Shown here one piece after another: positions 52,570 through 60,453 of a stretch of DNA of 64,000 bases; the first letter of the stretch is position 1; each line of letters begins with the position of its first letter. This stretch comes from Streptomyces venezuelae (lineage in GTDB: Bacteria > Actinomycetota > Actinomycetes > Streptomycetales > Streptomycetaceae): contig NZ_CP029193.1 of assembly GCF_008642355.1 (NCBI RefSeq), forward strand, positions 2,566,001-2,630,000, in the 5' to 3' direction. The notes beneath the pieces were generated by a model. That model was given only the letters and a program-made list of their open reading frames with translations. It did no database searches and was not told where the DNA came from. The translations under genes and the position numbers were made by a program.

Positions 52570-52771
52570 GGGTGCAGTGCTCGTCGAGGAGCCTGCCGTA
52601 GATCGGCTCCCCCTCCAGCTCGCGGTACGTCTCGATGGGGTCGCCTTTTATGATCAGCGCCCGCGCGCATTCCTCGCACCAGTACTGGTACTCCGGGTTG
52701 ACCGGTTCCATGTCGCGGACGATCGGCGTACCACTGCCGCACCAATCGCATTTCCGCCGGTGTGCACCCAT
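52538..52771 (-). CDS. Conserved hypothetical zinc-ribbon-like protein
   Basis: 77 residues: GAHRRKCDWCGSGTPIVRDM, then PEYQYWCEECARALIIKGDP and LLDEHCTLKRFYSFATA. CxxC and CEEC pairs can form a zinc knuckle. A strongly conserved Streptomyces protein near rsfS as far as I recall, without assigned function. ATG at 52769-52771, 3 bases after the stop of the next zinc-ribbon gene, so they are an operon. The 3' end runs 32 bases into the convergent GT87 gene. Confidence 0.82.
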   Translation of the reverse strand: MGAHRRKCDWCGSGTPIVRDMEPVNPEYQYWCEECARALIIKGDPIETYRELEGEPIYGRLLDEHCTLKRFYSFATA

Positions 52772-52774
52772 CGA

Positions 52775-52957
52775 TCAGCTCCAGCTGTGGCCGCAGGCGG
52801 TGCACACGTACGAGACGCCGCCGTTGTCACCGAGTACTTGGGCGACGTGGGACGAGCCGCAGGAAGGGCAGTCGAGGAGCGTGCGGAGCGCGGACCGTTG
52901 TCCTACCGCCGCCGCTTCGGAGGGGTGGTCGACCTCTCCGAAGATGCTCGCAGGCAT
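52775..52957 (-). CDS. Small zinc-ribbon protein
   Basis: 60 residues: MPASIFGEVDHPSEAAAVGQ, RSALRTLLDCPSCGSSHVAQ and VSYVCTACGHSWS, a canonical two-CxxC zinc ribbon at the C-terminus. ATG at 52955-52957 behind GGGAGGGAGAG. Such short ribbons can bind nucleic acid or protein; no role is known. Operon with the 77-residue protein that follows 3 bases later. Lies downstream of tRNA-Ala copy 2, behind its terminator. Confidence 0.82.
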   Translation of the reverse strand: MPASIFGEVDHPSEAAAVGQRSALRTLLDCPSCGSSHVAQVLGDNGGVSYVCTACGHSWS

Positions 52958-53057
52958 CGCTCTCTCCCTCCCGTCGGGCTGCGTCCCCTTCCGGCCGTCC
53001 GATTCTGCCACGGTCTGCGCGGACCGGAGTGAAGAGGTCGTGGCGGAGTACACAGAA

Positions 53058-53087
53058 AAATCCCGCCCCCTGACGGGGACGGGATTT
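53058..53087 (-). terminator. Terminator of tRNA-Ala copy 2
   Basis: AAATCCCG-x-CCCC, 4-base loop, GGGG-x-CGGGATTT, with one mismatch; on the minus strand the stem ends in TTTTTC. A true U-tailed terminator 10 bases after the tRNA. Confidence 0.85.
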
Positions 53088-53096
53088 CCGGGACTG

Positions 53097-53169
53097 TGGA
53101 GCTAAGGAGAATTGAACTCCTGACCTCCTGCATGCCATGCAGGCGCTCTACCAACTGAGCTATAGCCCC
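53097..53169 (-). tRNA. tRNA-Ala (anticodon GGC), copy 2
   Basis: 73 bases, identical base for base to the copy at 51164-51236, including the flanking GG of the terminator side (TGTGG) and CCTTGC beyond the 5' end. Anticodon GGC, G3:U70 pair, no encoded CCA. Has its own promoter and terminator. Confidence 0.97.
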
Positions 53170-53204
53170 TTGCGTTCTTCCCGCTCGGCGGGCGAACAAG
53201 AAGA

Positions 53205-53234
53205 ACTTTAGCCTGCGACCAGCCGGAATGTGAA
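53205..53234 (-). promoter_or_regulatory. Promoter of tRNA-Ala copy 2
   Basis: Minus-strand -35 TTCACA (53229-53234, five of six consensus), 18-base spacer, -10 TAAAGT (53205-53210). The expected start lies about 28 bases before the tRNA. Confidence 0.65.
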
Positions 53235-53242
53235 ATCCGGGT

Positions 53243-53258
53243 CCGGGCGCCCGCCCGG
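53243..53258 (-). terminator. Terminator of the histidine-phosphatase operon
   Basis: CCGGGCG-CC-CGCCCGG self-complementary block 5 bases after the stop codon at 53263, followed on the minus strand by GGATTTCAC. Inner pairs must open to make a loop. Confidence 0.5.
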
Positions 53259-53262
53259 GGGC

Positions 53263-53904
53263 TCAGTCGTCGTCGCCGAGCACCGGTTCCGGCAGCGTGC
53301 CGGCGTTGTGCTCGAGGAGGCGCCAGCCCCGCGCGCCGCGGCCGAGGACCGACCAGCAGCAGTTGGTGAGGCCTCCGAGTCCCTCCCAGTGGTGGGGCTC
53401 CAGGCCGAGGAGACGGCCGATCGTCGTACGGATCGTGCCGCCGTGGCTGACCACCACCAGCGTGCCGTCCTCGGGCAGCTTCTCGGCATGGCGCAAGACG
53501 ACGGGAGCGGCCCGGTCGGCGACCTCGGTCTCCAGCTCGCCGCCGCCGCGGCGCACCGCCTCGCCGCGCTTCCACGCGGCGTACTGGTCGCCGAAGCGGG
53601 CGATGATCTCGTCGTGCGTCAGGCCCTGCCACTCACCCGCGTACGTCTCGCGGAGCGCCTCCTCGTGCGTGACGGGGAGACCGGTGATCGCGGAGAGCTC
53701 ACCGGCCGTGGCGGCGGCGCGCTTGAGGTCGGAGGCGATGATGGCGTCCGGCTTCAGGGAGGCGAGCAGCCGGGCGGCGCGCTTGGCCTGGGCGACGCCC
53801 GTCTCGGTCAGCTCGATGTCCGTGGAGCCCTGGAAGCGGCGCTCCAGGTTCCACGCCGTCTGGCCGTGCCGCCACAGGATGATCCGCGGGCCGCGGTGGG
53901 TCAA
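53263..53904 (-). CDS. Histidine phosphatase (phosphoglycerate mutase-like)
   Basis: 213 residues. RHG motif IILWRHGQTAWNLERRFQGS with the phospho-His, then IASDLKRAAATAGELSAITG, ETYAGEWQGLTHDEIIARFG and VVVSHGGTIRTTIGRLLGLE with the second catalytic His. Broad-specificity phosphatase. Probably starts at the TTG 53902-53904, whose TTGA overlaps the rsfS stop. In Streptomyces it follows rsfS; from memory such proteins are sometimes annotated as phosphoglycerate mutases or glucosyl-3-phosphoglycerate phosphatases. Confidence 0.92.
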   Translation of the reverse strand: MTHRGPRIILWRHGQTAWNLERRFQGSTDIELTETGVAQAKRAARLLASLKPDAIIASDLKRAAATAGELSAITGLPVTHEEALRETYAGEWQGLTHDEIIARFGDQYAAWKRGEAVRRGGGELETEVADRAAPVVLRHAEKLPEDGTLVVVSHGGTIRTTIGRLLGLEPHHWEGLGGLTNCCWSVLGRGARGWRLLEHNAGTLPEPVLGDDD

Positions 53905-54344
53905 CGCAGCTCACCGTCCAGGTCGGCCTCCTCCGCGGCCTGCTGCTCGGCGTGCTCGGCGCCCTTGCCGCGGGTCGCCTTGGCGTCCTCGGGCAGGTCG
54001 ATCTCGGGGCAGTCCTTCCAGAGGCGCTCCAGCGCGTAGAAGACACGCTCCTCGCTGTGCTGGACGTGCACCACGATGTCCACGTAGTCGAGGAGGATCC
54101 AGCGGGCGTCGCGGTCGCCCTCACGGCGGACCGGCTTGGCGCCGAGCTGCTTGTTCAGCTGCTCCTCGATCTCGTCGACGATCGACTTGACCTGGCGGTC
54201 GTTGGGTGCGGAGGCGAGCAGGAAGGCGTCCGTGATCGACAGCACGTCGCTGACGTCGTACGCGATGATGTCGTGCGCGAGCTTGTCGGCAGCCGCCTGG
54301 GCGGCGACGGTGATGAGCTCGGTGGAGCGGTCCGTGGCGGTCAC
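53901..54344 (-). CDS. rsfS: Ribosome silencing factor RsfS
   Basis: 147 residues. Core: LITVAAQAAADKLAHDIIAY, DVSDVLSITDAFLLASAPND, RQVKSIVDEIEEQLNKQLGA and RWILLDYVDIVVHVQHSEER, then YALERLWKDCPEIDLPED. It binds L14 of the 50S subunit and blocks subunit joining under starvation. A charged Glu/Ala tail follows. GTG at 54342-54344 with GGAAAG 9 bases upstream. Located with nadD, as in many bacteria, and coupled to the phosphatase gene. Confidence 0.95.
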   Translation of the reverse strand: MTATDRSTELITVAAQAAADKLAHDIIAYDVSDVLSITDAFLLASAPNDRQVKSIVDEIEEQLNKQLGAKPVRREGDRDARWILLDYVDIVVHVQHSEERVFYALERLWKDCPEIDLPEDAKATRGKGAEHAEQQAAEEADLDGELR

Positions 54345-54466
54345 TAGTGAGCTTTCCTTCGGCTGGTGGATACAACCCAAGGGTCTCACGGACCGCCGAC
54401 AGCGCCCCAGACGATTACGTCACCGCCCCGGCGCGGGCCCGTCGGCATGGCCCGCGCCGACCGCTC

Positions 54467-56140
54467 TCACCTGGTCCTGTAGTCCTGTCCGAGCACCACG
54501 GACACGTCGGCGTTGGCTGCCGTCGTCCCCTTGCGGACCGCGCTCTCCGGCAGGCCGAGGGTCTTGGCGACCTCGGTGGCCTGCTCCTTCTTGTCGGCGT
54601 CGGCGTAGGTGACCTGCGAGGCGGGCCGGGCGGCCGGGCCCGCGCCGCCGTCGATGAAGGTGTAGCCGCCGTTGACCAGGGAGACCCGGGCGTCCTGGGT
54701 CGCGTCCTTCTTCCCGGTGGCGTTCCGCACGCCGACCCGCACGGCCGCGTCCTTCTCCGGACTCGTCACCGCGCCGCCGAGCACGTCCTTGACCACGGCC
54801 TCTCCGGCGCCGTCGGTCAGGGTGCCGCCCTGGCCCACCGGCAGCAGCGTCGTCTTGTAGTCGCCGCCCTTGGCGCGGTCGGCGAGCTTGGCGAGGAAGG
54901 CGCCGAGGTCCTTGTCCTCCAGCGACGGGTCGAGGATCTGGGCGAGCGACTGCACCGTGGTCGTGGCCGCCTGCGGGTCCGACGACAGCTTGCGCAGGAC
55001 GCCCTGCATGACCGCTCCGAAGCGCTGGAGCTGGTCGGCCTCCTGCTCTCCGGACGCGCGGTACGTGGCGTACGCGACGGCCATCTTGCCGCTCAGGGTC
55101 TGCTGCTCGCCCTTCTTGACGAGGGGGGCCTCGCCCTTCTTGGCCTTGGGGTCGGGCACGTCGGTGTTCGTGTCGATGTCGATGTTGCCGACGAGCTCGA
55201 CGAGGTTCTCCAGGTACGGGGTGTCGAGCCGCCACGTGCCCTCGACCTGTGTGCCCAGCACCGTGTCGATCGCGTCGCGGGTGCCGGTCGAGCCGTCGTC
55301 GTCGACGGACTTGCCGAGCGTCGTCGGCGTGCCGTCGTCGTCCGACACGGCGAGGGTGTTGGGCAGCAGGACGGTGGCGCCCCGCTCCGTGGTGGCGTTG
55401 TTCACCAGGAGCGCGGTCGAGGTGCCGCCGCCCTTGGTGTCGTGCAGGTGCAGAACGATCACGTCGCGCTTCTGCGGTCCTGACGCGGCGGCCGCACCGC
55501 CGTCGTCGCCGGACCGGCCGGGGAGCTTGCCCGCGAACCACAGGTAGCCGACGCCGCCGGCGATCACCAAGGCGAGGACCACGACCAGCGCGACGACTCG
55601 GGAACGCCCGCGCCGCTTGGCCTCCTCGCGCCGCTCGGTGCGGCTCTCGGTGAACTTCAGCCAGTCGATGACGTCTTCGGATTCCTCGTCCGGCTCCTCG
55701 ATGAACGAGAACTGCTCGGTCTTGTACTCACCGGGCTGCTCGCGACGGGGCGGGGGCGTCGGCGCGGGCTCCGGTGCCGGCGGCTCGGGTTGCGTCTGCT
55801 GCTGTGGGATCCAGGCGGTGTCCTGGGGCGTGGCCGCCCCATAGGGGCTATGGCCGGTGTCGTACGAGGTTCCGGCCCCGCCGTACCCGTCGTACCCCTG
55901 CTGCCCGCCCGCGTACGGGTCGTACCCGTACCCCTGAGGCTGCTGGGACTGCTGAGGCACCTGTGGCTGCTGGACCTGTTGGGCCTGCTGGACCTGTTGG
56001 GCCTGCTGAACCTGCTGGTACACCGGCCGCCCGTACTCGTCGTACCCGACGACCTGGTACTGGTCGGCCGCGTACTCACCCGCGTACTCGCCCGCATACG
56101 GGTCGGTGCCCGCATAAGGGTCGTACTGTCGGTCGTTCAC
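54467..56140 (-). CDS. LytR C-terminal domain protein with LCP-like core and Gln-rich cytosolic region
   Basis: 557 residues. The cytosolic N-terminus (about 1-190) is low complexity: DPYAGEYAGEYAADQY, then VQQAQQVQQAQQVQQ. One membrane helix (about 197-217; VVALVVVLALVIAGGVGYLW). An extracellular LCP-like domain (about 235-430) is followed by a LytR_C domain (about 460-555; AAVRVGVRNATGKKDATQDA). LCP proteins attach glycopolymers to peptidoglycan. GTG at 56138-56140 after GAGGGG. In actinobacteria it is found between nadD and rsfS, as here. Confidence 0.88.
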   Translation of the reverse strand: MNDRQYDPYAGTDPYAGEYAGEYAADQYQVVGYDEYGRPVYQQVQQAQQVQQAQQVQQPQVPQQSQQPQGYGYDPYAGGQQGYDGYGGAGTSYDTGHSPYGAATPQDTAWIPQQQTQPEPPAPEPAPTPPPRREQPGEYKTEQFSFIEEPDEESEDVIDWLKFTESRTERREEAKRRGRSRVVALVVVLALVIAGGVGYLWFAGKLPGRSGDDGGAAAASGPQKRDVIVLHLHDTKGGGTSTALLVNNATTERGATVLLPNTLAVSDDDGTPTTLGKSVDDDGSTGTRDAIDTVLGTQVEGTWRLDTPYLENLVELVGNIDIDTNTDVPDPKAKKGEAPLVKKGEQQTLSGKMAVAYATYRASGEQEADQLQRFGAVMQGVLRKLSSDPQAATTTVQSLAQILDPSLEDKDLGAFLAKLADRAKGGDYKTTLLPVGQGGTLTDGAGEAVVKDVLGGAVTSPEKDAAVRVGVRNATGKKDATQDARVSLVNGGYTFIDGGAGPAARPASQVTYADADKKEQATEVAKTLGLPESAVRKGTTAANADVSVVLGQDYRTR

Positions 56141-56156
56141 CGGTGCCCCTCTCGGC

Positions 56157-56795
56157 TCATTCGCCGCGGTACAGCTCACGCTTGTCGATATAACGCACCA
56201 CACCGTCGGGCACCAGGTACCAGACCGGATCGCCCTTGGCGACGCGCGCGCGGCAGTCCGTGGACGAGATGGCCAGGGCGGGCACCTCCACCAGGGAGAC
56301 ACCGCCCTTGGGCAGCCCGGGGTCGGCCAGCGTGTGGCCGGGCCGGGTGACCCCGATGAAGTGCGCGAGGGAGAACAGCTCTTCCGTGTCCCGCCAGGTG
56401 AGGATCTGGCCGAGGGCGTCGGCGCCCGTGATGAAGAAGAGGTCCGTGTCGGGATTGAGGGCACGCAGATCGCGCAGTGTGTCCGTGGTGTACGTGGCCC
56501 CGCCGCGGTCGATGTCGATGCGGCTGACCGAGAACTGCGGGTTCTCCGCGGTCGCGATGACCGTCATGAGATAGCGGTCCTCGGCGGGCGAGACCTGCTT
56601 GTCGCTCTTCTGCCACGGCTGGCCGGTCGGCACGAACACCACCTCGTCGAGGTGGAATTGCGCGGCGACCTCGCTTGCCGCCACGAGGTGTCCGTGGTGG
56701 ATCGGATCAAACGTTCCGCCCATGACGCCCAGGCGGCGCTTGCCGTTGCTCACCGGACCGGTCTCCGGACCGGTAGGCATGTCCTGCTCTCCCAT
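56157..56795 (-). CDS. nadD: Nicotinate-nucleotide adenylyltransferase
   Basis: 212 residues. Nucleotidyltransferase motif [79 protein letters not shown] (ISSTDxR signature). It converts NaMN to NaAD in NAD synthesis. The ATG at 56793-56795 gives a 20-residue N-terminal extension before the first strand. The LytR_C gene follows 16 bases after the stop, then rsfS. Confidence 0.95.
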   Translation of the reverse strand: MGEQDMPTGPETGPVSNGKRRLGVMGGTFDPIHHGHLVAASEVAAQFHLDEVVFVPTGQPWQKSDKQVSPAEDRYLMTVIATAENPQFSVSRIDIDRGGATYTTDTLRDLRALNPDTDLFFITGADALGQILTWRDTEELFSLAHFIGVTRPGHTLADPGLPKGGVSLVEVPALAISSTDCRARVAKGDPVWYLVPDGVVRYIDKRELYRGE

Positions 56796-56846
56796 GCGTG
56801 CAGACCCTACCGGCCCGGCGGACGGGCTCTGTTTCAGCGGTCCCGT

Positions 56847-57011
56847 TCAGCGGTCCCGGTTGAAGCGGGTGGTGATCCACAGGAGCAGCAGGAGGACGAC
56901 GAGCGCGCCGCCTCCGGTGAGGAGAGGGCTGAGGCTTTCGTGGTTGCCGCCGTGCTCGCCGCCCTCGGAGGCGAGAGTGACCAGCTGGGCGGCGTTGCTG
57001 TGGAGGCTCAT
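56847..57011 (-). CDS. Small membrane protein, 54 residues
   Basis: MSLHSNAAQLVTLASEGGEH, a Gly/His linker, then one hydrophobic helix (LLTGGGALVVLLLLLWITTR) and a basic end FNRDR. Short N-terminal part outside, helix anchored, charged end in. ATG at 57009-57011; ribosome site weak. Sits between the 85-residue membrane protein and nadD, all minus strand. The single-helix layout and conserved position support a real gene; no function known. Confidence 0.65.
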   Translation of the reverse strand: MSLHSNAAQLVTLASEGGEHGGNHESLSPLLTGGGALVVLLLLLWITTRFNRDR

Positions 57012-57097
57012 CTCAGGCAGGACCTATCCGGAGGTGGGATGGACATAAAGACTTCCGGCCCATCGTAAGCGGGAGGCCCGCCTCGCCTTACGCCGAC

Positions 57098-57355
57098 TCA
57101 GCCGTTGCGGTGGTCGGCACCCTTGTCGGCGCCCTCGTCGGCGCTCCTGCCGGCGCCCTCGTCGGCACCCTTGCGGACATCCCCGGAAGCATCCTCGGAG
57201 GCGCCCTTGCGGTACCCCCGCAGGAGGAACCAGCCGACCAGTACGCATCCGACGACCATGACGATCAGCACGATCCGCAGCAGATTGCCCGGTCCCTGCT
57301 GCTCCGCGGCCTTGGCCGCCTCCGTGAGCCAGTCGGCCCCAGGGTTGTGCTCCAT
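57098..57355 (-). CDS. Small membrane protein with acidic GAD-repeat tail
   Basis: 85 residues. One membrane helix (LLRIVLIVMVVGCVLVGWFL) after an Ala/Glu-rich N-terminus, then a tail of degenerate KGADEGA repeats (RKGADEGAGRSADEGADKGA). AAGGAG 9 bases before the ATG at 57353-57355. Divergent from the M48 metallopeptidase gene. I cannot name the family; the repeat tail looks like recent expansion of an 8-12 base unit. Confidence 0.68.
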   Translation of the reverse strand: MEHNPGADWLTEAAKAAEQQGPGNLLRIVLIVMVVGCVLVGWFLLRGYRKGASEDASGDVRKGADEGAGRSADEGADKGADHRNG

Positions 57356-57454
57356 GACGGAAGACTCCTTCTGTGTGCTGCCCTGTCACGGTATCTCCGC
57401 CTAGGCTTGGCCCCACCTCGGGGGCACGAGAGGACGAGACATGGGGGATGCGGC

Positions 57455-58555
57455 ATGACCGACGACAACCACCGCGGCGGGGGCGGCGAGGGCCACGAGC
57501 GGATGCCCAGCCGGCAGCGCAGGCGCTTTCCCGGCATCTCGTCGCGCGCCTACGAGCACCCGGCGGACCGTTCGGCCCTGGTGGCCCTGCGCAGGCTCAG
57601 CGGCTTCGACACGGTCTTCAAGGCCCTCAGCGGCCTGCTCCCCGAGCGGAGCCTGAGGCTTCTGTTCCTGTCGGACTCCGTACGCGTGTCCGACGCGCAG
57701 TTCGCGCATCTCAACACCATGCTGCGGGACGCCTGTTACATCCTGGACCTGGAGAAGGTCCCGCCGATGTACGTGAACCAGGACCCGAACCCGAACGCGA
57801 TGTGCATCGGTCTGGACGAGCCGATCATCGTCGTGACCACGGGCCTGGTCGAGCTGCTCGACGAGGAGGAGATGCGGGCGGTGGTCGGCCACGAGGTGGG
57901 CCACGCCCTCTCCGGCCACTCCGTCTACCGCACGATCCTGCTGTTCCTCACGAACCTCGCCCTGAAGGTCGCGTGGATCCCGCTCGGCAACGTCGCGATC
58001 ATGGCGATCGTGACGGGCCTGCGCGAGTGGTTCCGCAAGTCCGAGCTGTCGGCGGACCGGGCGGGCCTGCTGGTCGGGCAGGACTTGAAGGCCTCGATGC
58101 GCGGCCTGATGAAGCTCGCGGGCGGCAACCACCTGCACGAGATGAACGTGGACGCGTTCCTGGAGCAGGCCGAGGAGTACGAGGCCGGGGGCGACCTGCG
58201 CGACTCCGTCCTGAAGATCCTCAACGTCCTGCCGCGCACGCACCCCTTCGCCGCGGTCCGCGCCGCCGAGCTGAAGAAGTGGGCCGAGTCGCGGGACTTC
58301 CAGCGGATCATGGACGGCCACTACCCCCGCCGCGACGAGGACAAGGACACGTCGGTCTCCGACTCCTTCCGGCAGTCCGCGTCGTCGTACGCCGACGATG
58401 TCCGCAACAGCAAGGACCCGCTGATGAAGCTGGTCACCGACATCGCGGGCGGCGCGGGCGACCTCGGCGGCAAGCTCCGCGGCAAGTTCTCGGGACAGAG
58501 CGGCACGGGCCCGGACAACGGCACCAGCACGCCGCCGGAGGACAAGCAGCCGTAG
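57455..58555 (+). CDS. M48 family metallopeptidase (HtpX-like)
   Basis: 366 residues. Zinc site MRAVVGHEVGHALSGHSV (HExxH) with the third ligand Glu in KSELSADRAGLLVGQD, the M48 arrangement. Hydrophobic segments around TILLFLTNLALKVAWIPLGN and VAIMAIVTGL suggest membrane association. The C-terminal tail is Gly/Lys/Asp rich (GGKLRGKFSGQSGTGPDNG). Predicted membrane-protein quality-control protease. ATG at 57455 has GGGGGA 7 bases upstream; longer in-frame starts are not supported. Convergent with the next gene. Confidence 0.9.
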   Translation: MTDDNHRGGGGEGHERMPSRQRRRFPGISSRAYEHPADRSALVALRRLSGFDTVFKALSGLLPERSLRLLFLSDSVRVSDAQFAHLNTMLRDACYILDLEKVPPMYVNQDPNPNAMCIGLDEPIIVVTTGLVELLDEEEMRAVVGHEVGHALSGHSVYRTILLFLTNLALKVAWIPLGNVAIMAIVTGLREWFRKSELSADRAGLLVGQDLKASMRGLMKLAGGNHLHEMNVDAFLEQAEEYEAGGDLRDSVLKILNVLPRTHPFAAVRAAELKKWAESRDFQRIMDGHYPRRDEDKDTSVSDSFRQSASSYADDVRNSKDPLMKLVTDIAGGAGDLGGKLRGKFSGQSGTGPDNGTSTPPEDKQP

Positions 58556-58573
58556 CCGTCGCGCCACACCGCT

Positions 58574-59707
58574 TCAGGACGCCGACAGGGAGGGCTGGGC
58601 CGACAGCGAAGGCTGGGCCGACGCCGCGAGCGAGCCGCACAGCGGCGTCGCTCCCCCGGTCGCGTACGGATCCGTGCCGGCCGGGCCGCCCGTCTTCGCC
58701 CGCTCCCCGGCGAGCAGCGGCCGCAGGTGGTCCGCCGTCCCTGCGGCACAGGCGAGCGGGCCCGCCTGCGTCACGGAGGTCAGCACCTCTGCGCGGTGCA
58801 TGCGCAGGTCGTCGCGGTCGAAGCGGAAGTGCAGCTCGCGGCGGACGGTGAACAGCGACGCCCGCGCCCGCGCGTCGTCGGTTCCCTTGGCCCGCCGGGC
58901 GTCCGCGCGGTCCCCCCGTTCGACCGCCCGCAACGCGTACACGAACGTGTGGTCCGAGGTCACCTCGAGCGTGTTCTTGTCGGTCTCGACGATCCGCAGC
59001 GTGCCCTCGGTCCTGACCCGGCGGTCGGCGAGCGCGGTCCGCGCCGGGTCGAACCGCACGAGCCACCCCGTCGCCGCGTGCCGTCCGTCGGCCGCCGGAC
59101 GGTTGAAGCTGCGGTCGAACTGGGCGTACTGCTGCGGATCGATGAGAAGGCGTACGTCGCGCGGGGAGCCGCCGGCGAGCACGTCCGGGTCGAGCGCGGA
59201 CTCGACCAGGTAGTCCTTGGCGGTGACGAGGGCGCCCATCACCTGACTGTCCGAGAAGTGCGAAGTGCGGCGCGCGGGCGGGAGATTGATGCCCTCGGCG
59301 CCGACGCGGAACTCGGCGGCGGGGCTGTGCGCGTACAGGTCGGAGACGCTCTTCGAGCCGGGTACGCGACCGGTCGGTGCGAGGGGTGTCACCGTCATGC
59401 GCAGGGGCTCTGGGCGTTTGGCGGCCGGGGACTGGTACGGGCTGCGCAGGCCCATGTAGATCGCGGTGCCGAAGGCGACGGCTATCAGGACGACGAGTAT
59501 CAACAGCTGCCGGGAGAGCGTCCGGTGGAGTCCGGGGCGGCGGCGCACGGCGCGCGTGTGGTCGCTTATGCGTTCCTGTGCGGAGAACTCCTGGAGGCGG
59601 GCAGCCCGCACGAACGACTCGTCGAAGACAACCGATCGGTACTCGTCCTCGCCGCCACCGGCAGCGCCCTCGGGTGTCCCCGCGGGTGGATCTCCTGGCC
59701 CGCCCAT
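58574..59707 (-). CDS. Membrane-anchored protein with SVVFDE/FVRAA motif (paralogue A)
   Basis: 377 residues. A cytosolic segment YRSVVFDESFVRAARLQEFS at about 23-42, one membrane helix (QLLILVVLIAVAFGTAIYMG, about 67-88), then a large extracellular region (about 95-360) with SVSDLYAHSPAAEFRVGAEG, DVRLLIDPQQYAQFDRSFNR and TLRIVETDKNTLEVTSDHT. Ends in Ser/Ala repeats (AQPSLSAQPSLSAS). The paralogue upstream shares the cytosolic motif. Function unknown; a conserved Streptomyces envelope protein. Confidence 0.82.
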   Translation of the reverse strand: MGGPGDPPAGTPEGAAGGGEDEYRSVVFDESFVRAARLQEFSAQERISDHTRAVRRRPGLHRTLSRQLLILVVLIAVAFGTAIYMGLRSPYQSPAAKRPEPLRMTVTPLAPTGRVPGSKSVSDLYAHSPAAEFRVGAEGINLPPARRTSHFSDSQVMGALVTAKDYLVESALDPDVLAGGSPRDVRLLIDPQQYAQFDRSFNRPAADGRHAATGWLVRFDPARTALADRRVRTEGTLRIVETDKNTLEVTSDHTFVYALRAVERGDRADARRAKGTDDARARASLFTVRRELHFRFDRDDLRMHRAEVLTSVTQAGPLACAAGTADHLRPLLAGERAKTGGPAGTDPYATGGATPLCGSLAASAQPSLSAQPSLSAS

Positions 59708-59788
59708 ACCTTCAGGGTAGGTCTCCGGGCCGTCAGGTAAACGCCCTGGTACACGACAACTTCTGACACGGCATCACGTGGGTGCGCC

Positions 59789-60403
59789 TCAGGGCGTACG
59801 GGGCGTCGCGGGCGCCGCGGACCGGCTGAACTCGGCGGAGACGGAGGGGCTGGGCGACGCCTCGTCACCGGCGCTCTGCCCGACCTCGGTGGAGGCGGGC
59901 GCGGGCACCTGGCCCTGGCCGCCGGAGGAGGCCCCGCGGTAGACGGCGGTGAAGGCGAGGGCGACCATGCCGATGCCCATCACGAGGGCGAGCATCCACG
60001 CTATGGGGCGGTGCCAGCGCGCCTGTCCCGGGTGGCGGCCCGGGCGGCCGTACCGCCCGTCCGGGGGGCCGTGTTCGTAGGCGTCGTCGAGGTCGTCGTC
60101 GCGGGCGAACTCGGCTCCGTCGTCGGGGCCGAAGCCGTCTTCGTAGAGCTCGTCGTCCGCCGTGTCGTGGGACCGGCCGCGGGTGCGCGCCCTGCGGGCC
60201 TCCGCCTCGGAGGCCGCGGCGCGCGCCTCGGCAGCGGCCAACAGCCGCTCCACGGCGGTCGGTTCATGGATCTCCGCGGCCCGCACGAAGTCCTCGTCGA
60301 AGACCACGGAGGCGAACTCTTCGTCCGCACCCCCGCGGTCGCGGTCGTCGTCGGGCTCCCAGCCGTCAGGGAACGACGGCGTGCCCCCCACGTCCTCCGG
60401 CAC
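59789..60403 (-). CDS. Membrane-anchored protein with SVVFDE/FVRAA motif (paralogue B)
   Basis: 204 residues. Cytosolic FASVVFDEDFVRAAEIHEPT at about 30-49, aligned almost exactly with the downstream paralogue. An Ala-rich helix (ERLLAAAEARAAASEAEARR), an acidic segment, a basic stretch, then a membrane helix (IAWMLALVMGIGMVALAFTA, about 135-155) and a Ser/Pro-rich external tail (GDEASPSPSVSAEFSRSAA). GTG at 60401-60403. Lies 50 bases after proA. Unknown function; the shared motif suggests a common cytosolic partner. Confidence 0.8.
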   Translation of the reverse strand: MPEDVGGTPSFPDGWEPDDDRDRGGADEEFASVVFDEDFVRAAEIHEPTAVERLLAAAEARAAASEAEARRARTRGRSHDTADDELYEDGFGPDDGAEFARDDDLDDAYEHGPPDGRYGRPGRHPGQARWHRPIAWMLALVMGIGMVALAFTAVYRGASSGGQGQVPAPASTEVGQSAGDEASPSPSVSAEFSRSAAPATPRTP

Positions 60404-60453
60404 CCCTCCAGCCTAGACCTGGAAGGGTCAATTTGGGCAGGGCAAAGGGGAAT

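Noticed and set aside
51164..53169. Integrated genomic island at tRNA-Ala
   Set aside because: No integrase, no partial tRNA attachment repeat, and no composition change; both tRNAs are complete.
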